DNA of 64,000 nt from Roseomonas sp. (GCA_020249285.1 JADCFX010000036.1:1-64000); one strand, 5' to 3'. Shown: positions 1-11,066, numbered from the stretch's first letter. Notes: generated by a model from the letters alone, not told the origin. Numbers and translations are program-made.

Positions 1-72
1 GGGGCAGAGGGCTGCAAGCATAAGGCCTTAACGCCCGCTGCGGCAGCCCCCCAATTCTAGTTTTGGGCGAAA

Positions 73-963
73 TCAGCCACCAAGCGCCTTGACCATGGTG
101 GAGCCTAGCGCAGAAGGACTATCCGCAACGTGAATCCCGGCGGCTTTCATGGCGGCCATTTTCGCTTCTGCCGTATCCGCCCCGCCAGAAATCACCGCCC
201 CGGCATGGCCCATGCGCCGGCCCGGAGGGGCCGTGGCGCCGGCAATGAAACCCACCACCGGCTTATTCGGCTTGCCCGGCGCGAAATTCTCTCGCTTCAG
301 GTACTCAGCGGCCAGGATTTCGGATTGACCGCCAATCTCGCCAATCATGACGATGGATTTGGTATCGGGGTCGGCCAGGAACATCTCCAGCACTTCGATA
401 AAGTCCATGCCCTTCACCGGGTCACCACCAATGCCAACGCAGCTTGATTGGCCAAGCCCGGCGGCGGTGGTTTGCGCCACGGCTTCATAGGTGAGCGTCC
501 CAGAACGGGAGACGATGCCAACCGAACCAGGCTTATGGATATGCCCCGGCATAATGCCGATTTTGCAGGCGCCTGGCGTGATCACGCCCGGGCAATTCGG
601 CCCAACCAGACGGGATTTTGACCCATCCAGCGCCCGCTTCACCTTCACCATGTCCAGCACCGGAATGCCTTCCGTGATGCAGATAATCAGCGGCACTTCC
701 GCATCAATCGCTTCCAGAATCGCATCCGCAGCGAAGGGCGGCGGGACGTAAATCACGGAAGCATTGGCGCCGGTCTTGGCGACACATTCAGCCACGGTAT
801 CAAACACCGGCAGGCCGATATGGGTGGTACCGCCCTTGCCGGGCGTGACACCGCCGACATAAGTCGAGCCATAGGCAATGCCCTGTTCGGCATGGAAGGT
901 GCCCTGCGCCCCGGTAAAGCCCTGGGTCATCACGCGGGTATTGGCGTTGACAAGAACAGCCAT
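73..963 (-). CDS. sucD: Succinyl-CoA ligase (ADP-forming) alpha subunit
   Basis: SucD pairs with SucC to convert succinyl-CoA, ADP and phosphate to succinate, ATP and CoA in the TCA cycle (cytoplasm). The 296-residue protein has the usual length. The N-terminal CoA-binding Rossmann domain carries GFTGAQG (residues 15-21) and GPNCPG (121-126). The ligase domain has [10 protein letters not shown] (252-261), in which His253 is the expected phosphohistidine. It lies 3 bp downstream of sucC on the same strand, so the two are surely co-transcribed. The segment beyond it (1-72) ends the window; in related genomes sucA follows, but that cannot be seen here. Confidence 0.97.
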   Translation of the reverse strand: MAVLVNANTRVMTQGFTGAQGTFHAEQGIAYGSTYVGGVTPGKGGTTHIGLPVFDTVAECVAKTGANASVIYVPPPFAADAILEAIDAEVPLIICITEGIPVLDMVKVKRALDGSKSRLVGPNCPGVITPGACKIGIMPGHIHKPGSVGIVSRSGTLTYEAVAQTTAAGLGQSSCVGIGGDPVKGMDFIEVLEMFLADPDTKSIVMIGEIGGQSEILAAEYLKRENFAPGKPNKPVVGFIAGATAPPGRRMGHAGAVISGGADTAEAKMAAMKAAGIHVADSPSALGSTMVKALGG

Positions 964-966
964 GGT

Positions 967-2160
967 TCAGGCCCCCTTCACAGCAGCAACGACTTTCTTC
1001 GCTGCATCGGCAAGATTATCGGCGGCAATAATGGCAAGCCCGCTATCGGCCAGGATCTTCTTGCCCAAATCAACATTGGTGCCTTCAAGCCGCACCACCA
1101 AAGGCACCTTCAACGAAAGCGTCTTGGTCGCTTCCACAATCCCCGTTGCGATCATGTCGCATTTCGCGATGCCACCAAAGATATTGACCAGAATGGCCTT
1201 CACATTGGCGTCCGAGGTGATGATGCGAAACGCCTCCGTGACGCGCGCCGCAGTGGCGGTGCCGCCCACATCCAGGAAGTTCGCCGGGCTTGAACCATAA
1301 AGCTTGATGATATCCATCGTCGCCATGGCCAGGCCCGCGCCATTGACCATGCAGCCGATCTCGCCATCCAAAGCCACGTAGTTCAGGTCATTCTTGACCG
1401 CGTCGAGTTCCTTCGGATCCATTTCCGTATCATCGCGCAGCGCTTCCAGATCCTTATGGCGGAACAGGGCGCTGTCATCGAAGGATACTTTGGCGTCGAG
1501 GGCGACAATCTCACCCGCGCCGGTCACGACCAGCGGGTTGATCTCCACAATCGCGCAATCAAGTTCAACAAAGGCGCCGTAAAGCGCCAGCACAAACTTG
1601 GTGAAGGATGCAACCTGCTTGCCCGTGAGCCCAAGGCCGAAGGCGAGCTTGCGCGCATGAAAACCTGAAACCCCCGAAGCAGGATCAATCGCGACCTTGA
1701 GGATTTTCTCGGGATGGTTTTCAGCGACTTCTTCAATTTCCATCCCGCCTTCGGTGGAGGCCATGATGGTGAGGCGCGAGGTCGCGCGGTCCACCAGCAG
1801 GCCAAGATAGAGTTCGCGCGCAATATCGCAGCCATCTTCGACATAAACGCGCGAGACCAGCTTGCCGGCGGGGCCGGTTTGCTTGGTCACCAGCGTCTTG
1901 CCGATCATAGTATCAGCGGCGGCCTTCACATCCGCCACTGACTTCACCACACGCACGCCGCCCTTGCCATTCGGGTCTTCCATGAAGCGGCCAGCGCCGC
2001 GCCCACCAGCATGGATTTGTGATTTCACCACATAGACCGGGCCAGGGAGCTTGGCCGCTGCCGCGGCGGCTTCCTCGGCATTCCAGGCGACATGGCCTTC
2101 AAGAACGGCAACGCCATAGCGGCGCAGCAATTCCTTCGCCTGATACTCATGAATGTTCAT
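967..2160 (-). CDS. sucC: Succinyl-CoA ligase (ADP-forming) beta subunit
   Basis: Nucleotide-binding subunit of succinyl-CoA ligase. The 397-residue protein begins with the family-typical [12 protein letters not shown] and has an ATP-grasp domain with [12 protein letters not shown] near residues 46-57. The C-terminal ligase-CoA half contains [12 protein letters not shown] and the conserved [11 protein letters not shown] block. An upstream GGAG precedes the ATG. The gene is separated from mdh by 60 bp holding a hairpin, and from sucD by 3 bp. The mdh-sucC-sucD order is common in alphaproteobacteria. Confidence 0.97.
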   Translation of the reverse strand: MNIHEYQAKELLRRYGVAVLEGHVAWNAEEAAAAAAKLPGPVYVVKSQIHAGGRGAGRFMEDPNGKGGVRVVKSVADVKAAADTMIGKTLVTKQTGPAGKLVSRVYVEDGCDIARELYLGLLVDRATSRLTIMASTEGGMEIEEVAENHPEKILKVAIDPASGVSGFHARKLAFGLGLTGKQVASFTKFVLALYGAFVELDCAIVEINPLVVTGAGEIVALDAKVSFDDSALFRHKDLEALRDDTEMDPKELDAVKNDLNYVALDGEIGCMVNGAGLAMATMDIIKLYGSSPANFLDVGGTATAARVTEAFRIITSDANVKAILVNIFGGIAKCDMIATGIVEATKTLSLKVPLVVRLEGTNVDLGKKILADSGLAIIAADNLADAAKKVVAAVKGA

Positions 2161-2188
2161 GCAGGAAGCTCCGGTAAGAATACGGAAA

Positions 2189-2211
2189 GGGCTGGGCTTG
2201 CTGCCCGGCCC
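2189..2211 (-). promoter_or_regulatory. Intercistronic hairpin between mdh and sucC
   Basis: GGGCTGGGC (2189-2197) can pair with GCCCGGCCC (2203-2211) across a 5-nt loop, with a single G-U wobble. No T-run follows in either direction, so it is not a classical terminator. It could be a processing or mRNA-stability element that sets sucCD levels relative to mdh; that role is inferred. Confidence 0.4.
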
Positions 2212-2220
2212 CCTTAGGGA

Positions 2221-3183
<963 letters not shown>

Positions 3184-3250
3184 TTAAACCTTGCCTGGAA
3201 AACGCCCGACTCCTAGCCCCGAAGCCTCCGCCCGGCAAGGCGGGCTGCGC

Positions 3251-4444
3251 TCAGGCAGCGCCCTGCCCGCCCAGATGCGGCAGGGCCAGGTATTCCTGGC
3301 TTTGCATTTCGGTCAGGCGAGAGGCCGTGCGCTCAAACATCGCGGCATTGGTGCCGCGTTCATAAAGCTGATCGGGGCTGGAAGCCGCACTCGCCACCAG
3401 CTTGCAGCGGTGTTCGTAAAGCGTGTCGATACAGGTGATGAAGCGCCGCGCCTTGTCGAAATTCTCCGGCCCCAGGCGGGGGATGTCATCGACCACCAGG
3501 CTATGGAAGGCCTGGGCAATGGCCAAGTAATCCGCGGGTCCTAATGGTTTTCCACAAAGCTGGTTGAAGTCGAACCGCGCGACTCCCCGGGCGGCTTCCG
3601 GCACCTCAATCACCCGGCCTAGCAGGGGGAGTTCCATCGGCGCCCCCCTTTCCTGGCCGGTCAGTTCCGCAAAAGCGGCATTCAAGGCGGCTTCGGACCT
3701 ACCATCGGCGGGGACATGCCAGGTGGGTAGGTTCCTGATCCTTTCCCGCCGGTAATCCCGCGCTGCGACCAAGGGCCAGACCTGCACATGCCGGTTGATC
3801 AGCGCGATGAAGGGAAGGAAGGCGTCCCGCCCGGGCTGGCCCTTGAACAGATCATTCGGGGCGGTGTTTGACGTGGCAACAATCACGGTCCCGCGGGCGA
3901 AAAGCGCTTCAAACAGCCGGCCCAGGATCATGGCGTCCGCAATGTCATGCACCTGAAACTCGTCAAAACAGAGCAAAGCGGCATCGGCGGCGATGGAATC
4001 AGCCAAGGGCGGGATGGGGTCTGCGCTATCGCCATGCACCTGCTTCCAGCCATGAATTCGCCGATGCGCCTGCTGCATAAAGGCGTGGAAATGGAGCCTT
4101 TGCTTGCGCGGCACCTCGGCTGTTTCAAAAAACAGGTCCATGAGCATGGATTTCCCGCGCCCGACCTCGCCCACCAGGTAAAGCCCCTGCGGGGGCTCCC
4201 GACGCGGCGCGGCGGTGGTGCGGCCGAAAAGCCGCCCGAGCAGCCCGGTGGGCTTGGGTGCGGCGTCCAAGGGGGCGGGATCATAGCCGCGCAGCGCCTG
4301 CCAAAGGGCTTGCAAACGCTCCATCGCCGCAGCCTGGGCCGGGTCGGGCGCCAATTCGCCGGTCGAGAGGCGCGCCTGATAGGCCGGCAATGGCCCTGGC
4401 GCCGTCCCTTTGGTTTTCGAGTCGCTTTCCTCAACAAGCTGCAT
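3251..4444 (-). CDS. zapE: ZapE/AFG1-like ATPase
   Basis: AFG1/ZapE family P-loop ATPase. In E. coli ZapE associates with the division ring, and the mitochondrial relative Afg1/LACE1 helps turn over respiratory proteins. The 397-residue protein shows Walker A GEVGRGKS (92-99), Walker B LLCFDEF (157-163) and a sensor-like ATSNTAP (190-196), with the HxFM block (HFHAFM) between them. No signal peptide or membrane segment is seen. The position directly upstream of mdh-sucCD is typical of alphaproteobacteria. The gene is divergent from the glycosyltransferase at 4548, with a 103-bp shared upstream region in which no clear promoter stood out. Confidence 0.93.
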   Translation of the reverse strand: MQLVEESDSKTKGTAPGPLPAYQARLSTGELAPDPAQAAAMERLQALWQALRGYDPAPLDAAPKPTGLLGRLFGRTTAAPRREPPQGLYLVGEVGRGKSMLMDLFFETAEVPRKQRLHFHAFMQQAHRRIHGWKQVHGDSADPIPPLADSIAADAALLCFDEFQVHDIADAMILGRLFEALFARGTVIVATSNTAPNDLFKGQPGRDAFLPFIALINRHVQVWPLVAARDYRRERIRNLPTWHVPADGRSEAALNAAFAELTGQERGAPMELPLLGRVIEVPEAARGVARFDFNQLCGKPLGPADYLAIAQAFHSLVVDDIPRLGPENFDKARRFITCIDTLYEHRCKLVASAASSPDQLYERGTNAAMFERTASRLTEMQSQEYLALPHLGGQGAA

Positions 4445-4547
4445 GGCTCGCGCTTACCCCGACCAGGGCGCCCCCACAATCCAAGCGGCATTGATCCTTT
4501 GCGGTGAGGGAATTAGTGACACTGTATCCCTCCAGGTGTGATGATCC

Positions 4548-6221
4548 ATGACACGTTCTGTCGCCATTCTCTATGCCGCTGATGGCTATGTCTCCCAGGG
4601 GCGCGCCATGCTCGGGCGGCGGGTTGCGGGCGATAGTTTCCTGAATGGCTTGCTCCGCCATGGCGGGCTGGAAAGCCTGGTCGGGCTGTTGCTGAATGAC
4701 CGGGAGGCGAAGGATTTTCCGGCGGAAATCCAGGCCCGCGCACCGGGTTTGCAAGTGCGCACCGCAGGTTATGAGGATCAGCGCCCGGTCGCGGAAGCCG
4801 GCACGCTATTCCTGCCAGGACCAGGGCTGGAATCCTACGCTTATTGGCGCCGGCGTTCGGGCAATCAGCGCGCCTTCAGCCTATGCGGTGTGACGCATAC
4901 AACCTCCACCGATCGGGTGATGGATGCGCTGGCCCATTCCCTGACCGCGCCGGTGCAGCCTTGGGATGCGATCATCTGCACATCGCGTGCGGTGCAGAGC
5001 ATGGTGCGGCGGCAATTGCAGGAGAACGTGGCCTATCTTCAAAGCGCTATGGGGACGACGCGCGCCGGGGTGCCGATGCTGCCCATGATCCCGCTTGGCG
5101 TGGATTGCGATGCCTTCCGTCGCGACCCTGCCCTGGGTGCAGCCTATCGCCAGGAATTGGGCATCGGGGCTGAGGACATTGCCATTATTCTGGTGGCGCG
5201 CTTGTCCAATGCGACAAAATTCTCGCCCTTGCCGATGTTTCTGGCCCTGCAAAAGGCAGCCGAGCGAAAGGGACGGAAGCTCCATCTGCTGCTGACCGGC
5301 TGGATCGAGAATGATGGGTCGCGCCCCGCCTTTACCGAAGCCGCGACGCAAGCCTGCCCGGATGTGAAGGTGCATTTGCTGGATGGCCAGAATGCCGAGA
5401 TTCGCACAAAAGCCTGGGCGGCGGCGGATATCTTCACCCTGCCGGTGGACAATATCCAGGAAACCTTCGGCCTGGCGCCGGTTGAAGCCATGGCGGCGGG
5501 CTTGCCCGTTGTGGTGACGGATTGGGATGGCTTTCGCGATACGGTGGAAGATGGCGTGACGGGGTTTCGCATCCCAACCATGATGGGCGGCAATGGCAAT
5601 CCCATTGCCACGCGCTACCAAATGGGGGCAGATGATTACAACGCCTATTTGCGCGCAACCTCTCAGGCCATTGCCATGGATATTGGCGCGGCGGCGGATG
5701 CCTATTATCGGCTTGCGGAAGATGCGAATTTGCGCCGGCAAATGGCGGAAGCGGCAAGGCTGCGCGCCAGGCGCATGTATGATTGGTCTGCCATCATTCC
5801 GCAGTATCAGGCGCTGTGGGACGAACAGGCGCGCATTCGTGCCAAGGCCACGGAATTCGCGCCACTGGTCCCAGGGCGTCAAGCTGCGCCGACGCGCCCT
5901 GATCCCTTCATGCTATTCGCGGATTATCCAACAAATCGGCTTGATCCCAAGCAGCGGGTTACCCTGGTGCCGGGCGCAAATCTTGACCTTTTGCGCCAGC
6001 GCGCGGCCATACCTGGCGCGGTTTCCCGCGGTTCATTGCTGCCTTCTCTCAACGGCTTTCAAGTGATGCTGGAACGCCTGGCGCAAGGCAGCATGACAGC
6101 GGGGGAACTGGGTGGCACGCTGCCGCCAGACCAGCGCCCCCGTGCGGGCGCCGGCATGGTTTGGCTGATGAAGCTTGGCCTGATCACCATCGCGCCCGCC
6201 GAAGAAGCAAAACCCGATTGA
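4548..6221 (+). CDS. GT4-like glycosyltransferase with extra C-terminal region
   Basis: Predicted cytoplasmic sugar transferase of the GT-B fold (GT4-like). The C-terminal Rossmann half has LVARLSNATKFSP (215-227) and the EX7E donor-site motif E305/E313 in ETFGLAPVEAMAAGLPVVV, followed by a DGVTGF block (335-340). At 557 residues it is longer than the usual 350-420. The last ~130 residues (after about 425) form an unrecognised extension that ends with a region looking like a small helical or winged domain. The substrate is unknown. It is monocistronic: zapE is divergent, and a strong hairpin (6254-6280) separates it from hyuB. Confidence 0.75.
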   Translation: MTRSVAILYAADGYVSQGRAMLGRRVAGDSFLNGLLRHGGLESLVGLLLNDREAKDFPAEIQARAPGLQVRTAGYEDQRPVAEAGTLFLPGPGLESYAYWRRRSGNQRAFSLCGVTHTTSTDRVMDALAHSLTAPVQPWDAIICTSRAVQSMVRRQLQENVAYLQSAMGTTRAGVPMLPMIPLGVDCDAFRRDPALGAAYRQELGIGAEDIAIILVARLSNATKFSPLPMFLALQKAAERKGRKLHLLLTGWIENDGSRPAFTEAATQACPDVKVHLLDGQNAEIRTKAWAAADIFTLPVDNIQETFGLAPVEAMAAGLPVVVTDWDGFRDTVEDGVTGFRIPTMMGGNGNPIATRYQMGADDYNAYLRATSQAIAMDIGAAADAYYRLAEDANLRRQMAEAARLRARRMYDWSAIIPQYQALWDEQARIRAKATEFAPLVPGRQAAPTRPDPFMLFADYPTNRLDPKQRVTLVPGANLDLLRQRAAIPGAVSRGSLLPSLNGFQVMLERLAQGSMTAGELGGTLPPDQRPRAGAGMVWLMKLGLITIAPAEEAKPD

Positions 6222-6253
6222 CTTGACGCGCCTGCCAACCGGGCGTCCGATGC

Positions 6254-6280
6254 GCGCGCCATGCGCAGCGCATGGCGCGC
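6254..6280. terminator. Strong GC hairpin, possible terminator
   Basis: GCGCGCCATGC (6254-6264) and GCATGGCGCGC (6270-6280) form a perfect 11-bp stem with a 5-nt loop. No T-run follows, so intrinsic termination is uncertain. It lies between the glycosyltransferase and hyuB and may insulate the two. Confidence 0.5.
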
Positions 6281-6293
6281 CTTGGGATAGAGC

Positions 6294-7958
6294 ATGATGG
6301 CAACGCATGATCGGCACGACATCTTTGATCCAATCAGCCTGGAAATCTACTGGTCCCGCCTGATTTCCATTGCTGATGAGGCCGCAACCGGCCTGCTCCG
6401 CACCGCCTTTTCCACCATTGTCCGCGAATCAAATGACTTCGCGACAGTGCTGATGGATCGCAATGGGGATTCAATCAGCGAGAATACCGGCGGCATTGCC
6501 TCCTTCTCCTGCATTCTGCCGAAAACCACGAAGACATTTCTGGAACGCTTCCCGGCCGAGACCTGGCAGCCAGGCGATTGCGTGATCACGAATGATCCTT
6601 GGCTTGCCACCGGGCATTTGCCGGATTTCACCGCGGTCAGCCCGATTTTCCATCAAGGGCGTTTGGTGGGCTTTGCCGGTTCCATTTCCCATTCACCCGA
6701 TGTCGGCGGCGCGCTTTGGTCCGCCGATTGTCGGGAATTGTTTGAAGAAGGCATCCGTATCCCCCCTTCCCGCCTGTTTCGCGCCGGCAAACGCAATGAG
6801 GATCTGGCGGAGGTCCTGCTCGCGAATGTGCGCCTGCCACGGCAAGTGATGGGCGATCTGGAAGCGCAGGTGATTGCGAATGAGGTCTGCGCGCGGGGCG
6901 TTGATGAATTTCTGGGCGATACGGGCCTGCCTGATCTACAAGGGCTGGGCGCTGCACTGCATCAGCGGGCAGATGCCGCCATGCGCCGCGCCATCGCGGC
7001 ACTCCCCGATGGCACCTGGCATTCCACCCTGGAAGCCGATGGCTTTGATGAGGCGATTACGCGCATTGCCTGCGCCGTCACCATCAAGGGTGAGACGATG
7101 CATATTGATTTCGCCGGCAGTTCCAAACAGGTGGATCGCGGCATCAATTGCGTGATGAATTACACCCATGCCTATTCGGTTTATCCGGTGAAATGCGCGC
7201 TTGATCCCTTCACGCCGCGCAATGAGGGATCCTACGGCGCGATTACCGTCAGCGCGCCTGAGGGCAGCATCCTGAACCCGCGCTTCCCGGCGGCGTGCAG
7301 CGCGCGGCAATTGACCGGGCATTTGCTGGCGGGTGCAATTTATAAGGCACTGGCACCCATCATGCCGGATAAGATCATCGCCGAATGCGGCGGCGCGCCC
7401 ACCATGCGCGCGCTGTTCAGCGGCTTGGATGGTGCGGGGGATCGTTTTTCGCAGGTGCTGTTCGCCTCGGGCGGCATGGGCGCTTCGCCCCATCGTGACG
7501 GGCTGCCCACCACCGCCTTCCCCACCAATGTCGGCGCCGGTTCGATTGAGGCTTATGAGAGTGTGGCACCCTTGGTGGTCTGGAAGAAAAGACTGCGCGC
7601 TGATTCCGGCGGCGCGGGGCGCTTCCGTGGCGGGCTTGGGCAGGAGGTGGAGATCGAAGTGCGCGCCCCGGATGAGGTGCGGCTTTCGCTGCTTTCTGAC
7701 CGGCGCGACCATCCGGCGCAGGGCGTTTTGGGTGGCGGCGCGGGCGGTGCGGCGGTGATTGCCCTTGATGATGGCACGCGCCCGCACCCGAAATCCCGCA
7801 CCACGGTCGCGCCCGGCACGCGGGTGACACTGCTTTACCCTGGCGGCGGCGGTTATGGAGACCCCGCAACGCGTGATCCCGAAGCATTGGCCGCAGATAT
7901 TCGCGATGGCTATGTCTCCGCCGAAGGTGCCACGCGTGATTACGGAGCCAAGCCATGA
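6294..7958 (+). CDS. hyuB: Hydantoinase B / oxoprolinase-type subunit
   Basis: HyuB-family subunit (554 residues) of an ATP-dependent cyclic-amide hydrolase (N-methylhydantoinase, 5-oxoprolinase) or of an acetone-carboxylase-like enzyme. Family marks are NDPWLATGHLPD (100-111), GRFRGGLGQE (about residue 440) and the C-terminal YPGGGGYGDP. Its stop overlaps the hyuA start (ATGA at 7955-7958), which implies a translationally coupled two-subunit enzyme. Exact substrate cannot be read from sequence; hydantoins, 5-oxoproline and related lactams are candidates. Two adjacent ATGs (6294, 6297) are possible starts. Confidence 0.9.
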   Translation: MMATHDRHDIFDPISLEIYWSRLISIADEAATGLLRTAFSTIVRESNDFATVLMDRNGDSISENTGGIASFSCILPKTTKTFLERFPAETWQPGDCVITNDPWLATGHLPDFTAVSPIFHQGRLVGFAGSISHSPDVGGALWSADCRELFEEGIRIPPSRLFRAGKRNEDLAEVLLANVRLPRQVMGDLEAQVIANEVCARGVDEFLGDTGLPDLQGLGAALHQRADAAMRRAIAALPDGTWHSTLEADGFDEAITRIACAVTIKGETMHIDFAGSSKQVDRGINCVMNYTHAYSVYPVKCALDPFTPRNEGSYGAITVSAPEGSILNPRFPAACSARQLTGHLLAGAIYKALAPIMPDKIIAECGGAPTMRALFSGLDGAGDRFSQVLFASGGMGASPHRDGLPTTAFPTNVGAGSIEAYESVAPLVVWKKRLRADSGGAGRFRGGLGQEVEIEVRAPDEVRLSLLSDRRDHPAQGVLGGGAGGAAVIALDDGTRPHPKSRTTVAPGTRVTLLYPGGGGYGDPATRDPEALAADIRDGYVSAEGATRDYGAKP

Positions 7959-10045
7959 GCGCCACAGCACGCATCGGCGTTGATGTCGGTGGCACCTTCA
8001 CCGATTTCGTCCTGCATGATCCAGCGCGCAATCTTGTGGCGACCGGCAAGCGGCTGACGACGCCGGATGATCCATCGGAAGCGATTGTCGCCGGCATTGC
8101 GCGGCTGCTGGAAGAAACCGGCCTGAAGCCCGGCGATCTGCACAGCATTGTGCACGGCACGACGCTGGTGACGAATACCATCATTGAACGCACCGGCTGC
8201 AAGGTGGGCTTGCTCACCACCGATGGCTTTCGCGATTCTATCGAGATCGGGCGCGAAATCCGCTATGATTTATACGATCTTTTCCTCGAAGCACCGCCCA
8301 CCCTGGTGCCGCGCCATTTGCGCCTGGAAGTGCCCGAACGCTTGGATGTGCAGGGCCAGGTTTTGCTGCCCCTGGATGAAGCCGCGCTGATCGCCGCCGC
8401 GCGCCAATTGGTGGAGGTTGAGAAGGTTGAAGCCCTGGCGATTGGCTTTCTGCATGCCTGGCGCGACCCGCGCCATGAACGCCGCGCGGCGGAGGTGATT
8501 CGCAGGCTTTATCCTGATCTGGCCATGACACTTTCATCCGCCGTGGCGCCGGAAATCCGCGAATTTGAACGGATCAGCACCGCCTGCGCCAATGCCTATG
8601 TGCAGCCACGCATGCAGCGTTATCTGGCGAAGCTTGAAGCATCCCTCGCCGCGATGGGCGTCACTGGCGCGCTTTATGTGATGCTCTCAGGCGGTGGCAT
8701 TGCCTCAGTGCAGGAGGCGAAGGAATACCCGATCCGGTTGATTGAAAGCGGGCCGGCTGCGGGCGCCATGGCGGCATCATGGCTCGCGCAACGCGCCGGG
8801 CTTGATCAGGTGATTTCCTATGACATGGGCGGCACCACGGCCAAGATGTGTCTGATCCAGAATGGCGCGCCGGATCGCAAATTCGATTTCGAAGCCGGGC
8901 GTGTGCGGCGCTTCCAAAAGGGTTCCGGCCTGCCGTTGAAAGTATCCGTGGTGGATATGATCGAGATTGGCGCCGGCGGTGGTTCCATCGCGCGGGTTGA
9001 TCCCGCTTCCGGGCTTATGAAGGTCGGGCCGCGCAGCGCCGGCGCCAAGCCGGGGCCGATCTGCTACGGGCGCGGCGGCGTTGAGCCCACCGTCACCGAT
9101 TCCGATCTGGTGCTGGGCCGGCTTGATCCCGCCTATTTCCTGGGTGGCGAAATGGCGCTTGATCTGCCCGCCGTGACGCGCGCCGTGAGTGGTGATCTTT
9201 CAGCGAAGCTCGGCGTGAGTGCCGATGACGCCGCGCTTGGCATTCGCCGCATTGTGGATGAGACCATGGCGGCGGCAACGCGCATGCATATGGCGGAAAA
9301 GGGCCGCGACCCGCGCCGCTTCACGCTGATTGCCTTTGGCGGCGCGGGGCCAGTGCATGCGTGTGATTTGGCGAGGCTGCTGAAGATCAAGCGCGTGCTG
9401 GTGCCGCTTGGCGCTGGTGTTGCTTCCGCGATTGGCTTTCTGGTCGCCCCGCCCGCGACTGATTTGGTGCGCAGCCTTGTGGGTCGGTTGGAGAGGCTCG
9501 ATTGGGCGAAAGTCGCCGCGCTTTATGCCGAAATGGTCGCGGAAGCGCGCGGCCTACTGCTCGGCGCCGGCGCTGATCCTGCTGATATCATCTACAAACC
9601 GGCGGCGGATATGCGCTATGTCGGCCAAGGCTTTGAAATCCCCGTGCCGATGCCAAGCCTTGCGCCGGGACAGGGCGATGTTGCCGCCATCGCTGAGAAT
9701 TTCCTTGCTGCCTATCGCGAGCGCTTCGGCCGCGCCCTGGATGGGCTGCCTATTGAAGCGCTGACCTGGCGGCTCGCGGCTTCTGCACCCGGGCGCGATA
9801 TCGCCATGGAAGGCGCGCAACAAGCCGAGGCAGGCGAAGCGCAACGCGGCAGCCGGCGCGCGCTGTTTGAAGGCCATGGCTGGTGCGATTGCGCGGTCTA
9901 TGACCGGTATAGGCTGGCGCCAGGTGCTGCTTTCGCTGGCCCGGCGCTGGTGGAAGAACGCGAATCAACCTGCGTTATTCCACCTGGGGCACTGGTTTCC
10001 GTGGACAGGCATCGCAATCTCATCATTGAATTGAGCCAAAGCTGA
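7955..10045 (+). CDS. hyuA: Hydantoinase A / oxoprolinase-type subunit
   Basis: HyuA-family ATP-binding subunit (696 residues, usual length). It has the acetate/sugar-kinase-like ASKHA fold: DVGGTFTDF (10-18) is the phosphate-1 loop, HGTT (67-70) follows, SGPAAG (265-270) and DMGGTTAK (290-297) are the second phosphate and adenosine-side motifs, and GAGGGSIARVD comes next. It works with HyuB to open a cyclic amide at the cost of ATP, in the cytoplasm. Coupled to hyuB by a 4-bp overlap, and followed after 11 bp by a Bug receptor gene, which suggests uptake and hydrolysis of one compound are encoded together. Confidence 0.92.
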   Translation: MSATARIGVDVGGTFTDFVLHDPARNLVATGKRLTTPDDPSEAIVAGIARLLEETGLKPGDLHSIVHGTTLVTNTIIERTGCKVGLLTTDGFRDSIEIGREIRYDLYDLFLEAPPTLVPRHLRLEVPERLDVQGQVLLPLDEAALIAAARQLVEVEKVEALAIGFLHAWRDPRHERRAAEVIRRLYPDLAMTLSSAVAPEIREFERISTACANAYVQPRMQRYLAKLEASLAAMGVTGALYVMLSGGGIASVQEAKEYPIRLIESGPAAGAMAASWLAQRAGLDQVISYDMGGTTAKMCLIQNGAPDRKFDFEAGRVRRFQKGSGLPLKVSVVDMIEIGAGGGSIARVDPASGLMKVGPRSAGAKPGPICYGRGGVEPTVTDSDLVLGRLDPAYFLGGEMALDLPAVTRAVSGDLSAKLGVSADDAALGIRRIVDETMAAATRMHMAEKGRDPRRFTLIAFGGAGPVHACDLARLLKIKRVLVPLGAGVASAIGFLVAPPATDLVRSLVGRLERLDWAKVAALYAEMVAEARGLLLGAGADPADIIYKPAADMRYVGQGFEIPVPMPSLAPGQGDVAAIAENFLAAYRERFGRALDGLPIEALTWRLAASAPGRDIAMEGAQQAEAGEAQRGSRRALFEGHGWCDCAVYDRYRLAPGAAFAGPALVEERESTCVIPPGALVSVDRHRNLIIELSQS

Positions 10046-10056
10046 GGGAGGCTTCC

Positions 10057-11037
10057 ATGCATTCCATCCAACGCCGCGTAATTTTAGCCGGGCTATTGGC
10101 CGCGCCCGCGATCCGCAGCGCCGGCGCGCAGGAGATGTGGCCGGCGCGCCCGGTGCAGATCATCAATCCCTGGCCGGCAGGTGGGTCTTCCGACACCATG
10201 GCGCGGCTTTTCGCGCAGCGCTTCACCGCGGCGTTCGGGCAGCAATTCGTGGTGGATAATCGCGCCGGCGCTTCGGGCACAATCGGGCATGGCGCAGTCG
10301 CCCGCGCGCGGCCAGATGGCTATACGCTGCTATTCGCGACCAATAGCACCTATGCCATCGCGCCCCATCTGATCAGCCCGCTGCCCTATGATAATCGTGC
10401 GGGCTTTACGGGCATCAGCCTGGTGGGGCGCACGCCGCAGGCGCTTTGCGTGCATCCTGGCTTGCCGGTGAATAACATCGCGGAATTCCTGGCTTATGTG
10501 CGGGCACGGCCGGAACAGATTTCCTTCTCTTCAGCCGGGATTGGCGCATCAAGCCATTTGGCAAGTGAAATGCTGATGGCGATTGCAGGGCTCAAGATGC
10601 TGCATGTGCCCTATCGCGGCGGCGCGCCTTCCATGCAGGCAGTGGTGGCCGGAGAGACGCAAATGTCCTTCATTGATGCGGTATCTTCCCTGCCGCATCG
10701 CGCCGCGGGGACGCTGAAATTGGTGGCGGTGGGCACCGCAACTCGGTCTTCGCTATTGCCGGAATTGCCGACGCTGGCGGAATCAGGTGTGACGGGGTTT
10801 GATTCGTCCACCGATATGGCGCTGATGGGGCCGGCGGGCCTATCCAGCGTGGTGGTGGAACGGTTGGCGGGTGCGGTGCGCGCGGCAGTGGATGACCCGG
10901 CCTTTCGCCAGCAGATGATCACGCAAGGGACGGAGCCGCTTGGCGATAGCCCGGCGGAGTTTGACGCGTATTGGACGCGGGAGCTTGCCAAATGGGGCGA
11001 GGTGATCAAAAGCCGGGGGATACGCGCAGCGGGGTGA
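10057..11037 (+). CDS. Bug-family periplasmic solute receptor
   Basis: Tripartite tricarboxylate transporter (TctC/Bug) receptor, 326 residues. An N-terminal signal peptide ends near AGAQ (about residue 25), and the mature start PARPVQIINPWPAGGSSD is the family signature. A GGGAGG-like Shine-Dalgarno (GGGAGG at 10046-10051) precedes the ATG. No TctA/TctB membrane genes lie nearby, as for most Bug paralogues. Its place as third gene of the hyuBA operon suggests it binds the substrate, or the released carboxylate, of that enzyme. Ligands of this family are usually small carboxylates or amides. Confidence 0.9.
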   Translation: MHSIQRRVILAGLLAAPAIRSAGAQEMWPARPVQIINPWPAGGSSDTMARLFAQRFTAAFGQQFVVDNRAGASGTIGHGAVARARPDGYTLLFATNSTYAIAPHLISPLPYDNRAGFTGISLVGRTPQALCVHPGLPVNNIAEFLAYVRARPEQISFSSAGIGASSHLASEMLMAIAGLKMLHVPYRGGAPSMQAVVAGETQMSFIDAVSSLPHRAAGTLKLVAVGTATRSSLLPELPTLAESGVTGFDSSTDMALMGPAGLSSVVVERLAGAVRAAVDDPAFRQQMITQGTEPLGDSPAEFDAYWTRELAKWGEVIKSRGIRAAG

Positions 11038-11066
11038 AGAGTTTCGCAAATCGGAGCTAGTACATT

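Noticed and set aside
21..30. TAAGGCCTTA palindrome near the window start
   Set aside because: Only 10 bp, no flanking gene context or T-run, too short to call an operator.
6936..7970. 344-codon minus-strand frame across hyuB
   Set aside because: Overlaps conserved hyuB completely and shows no domain; an artefact of high GC.
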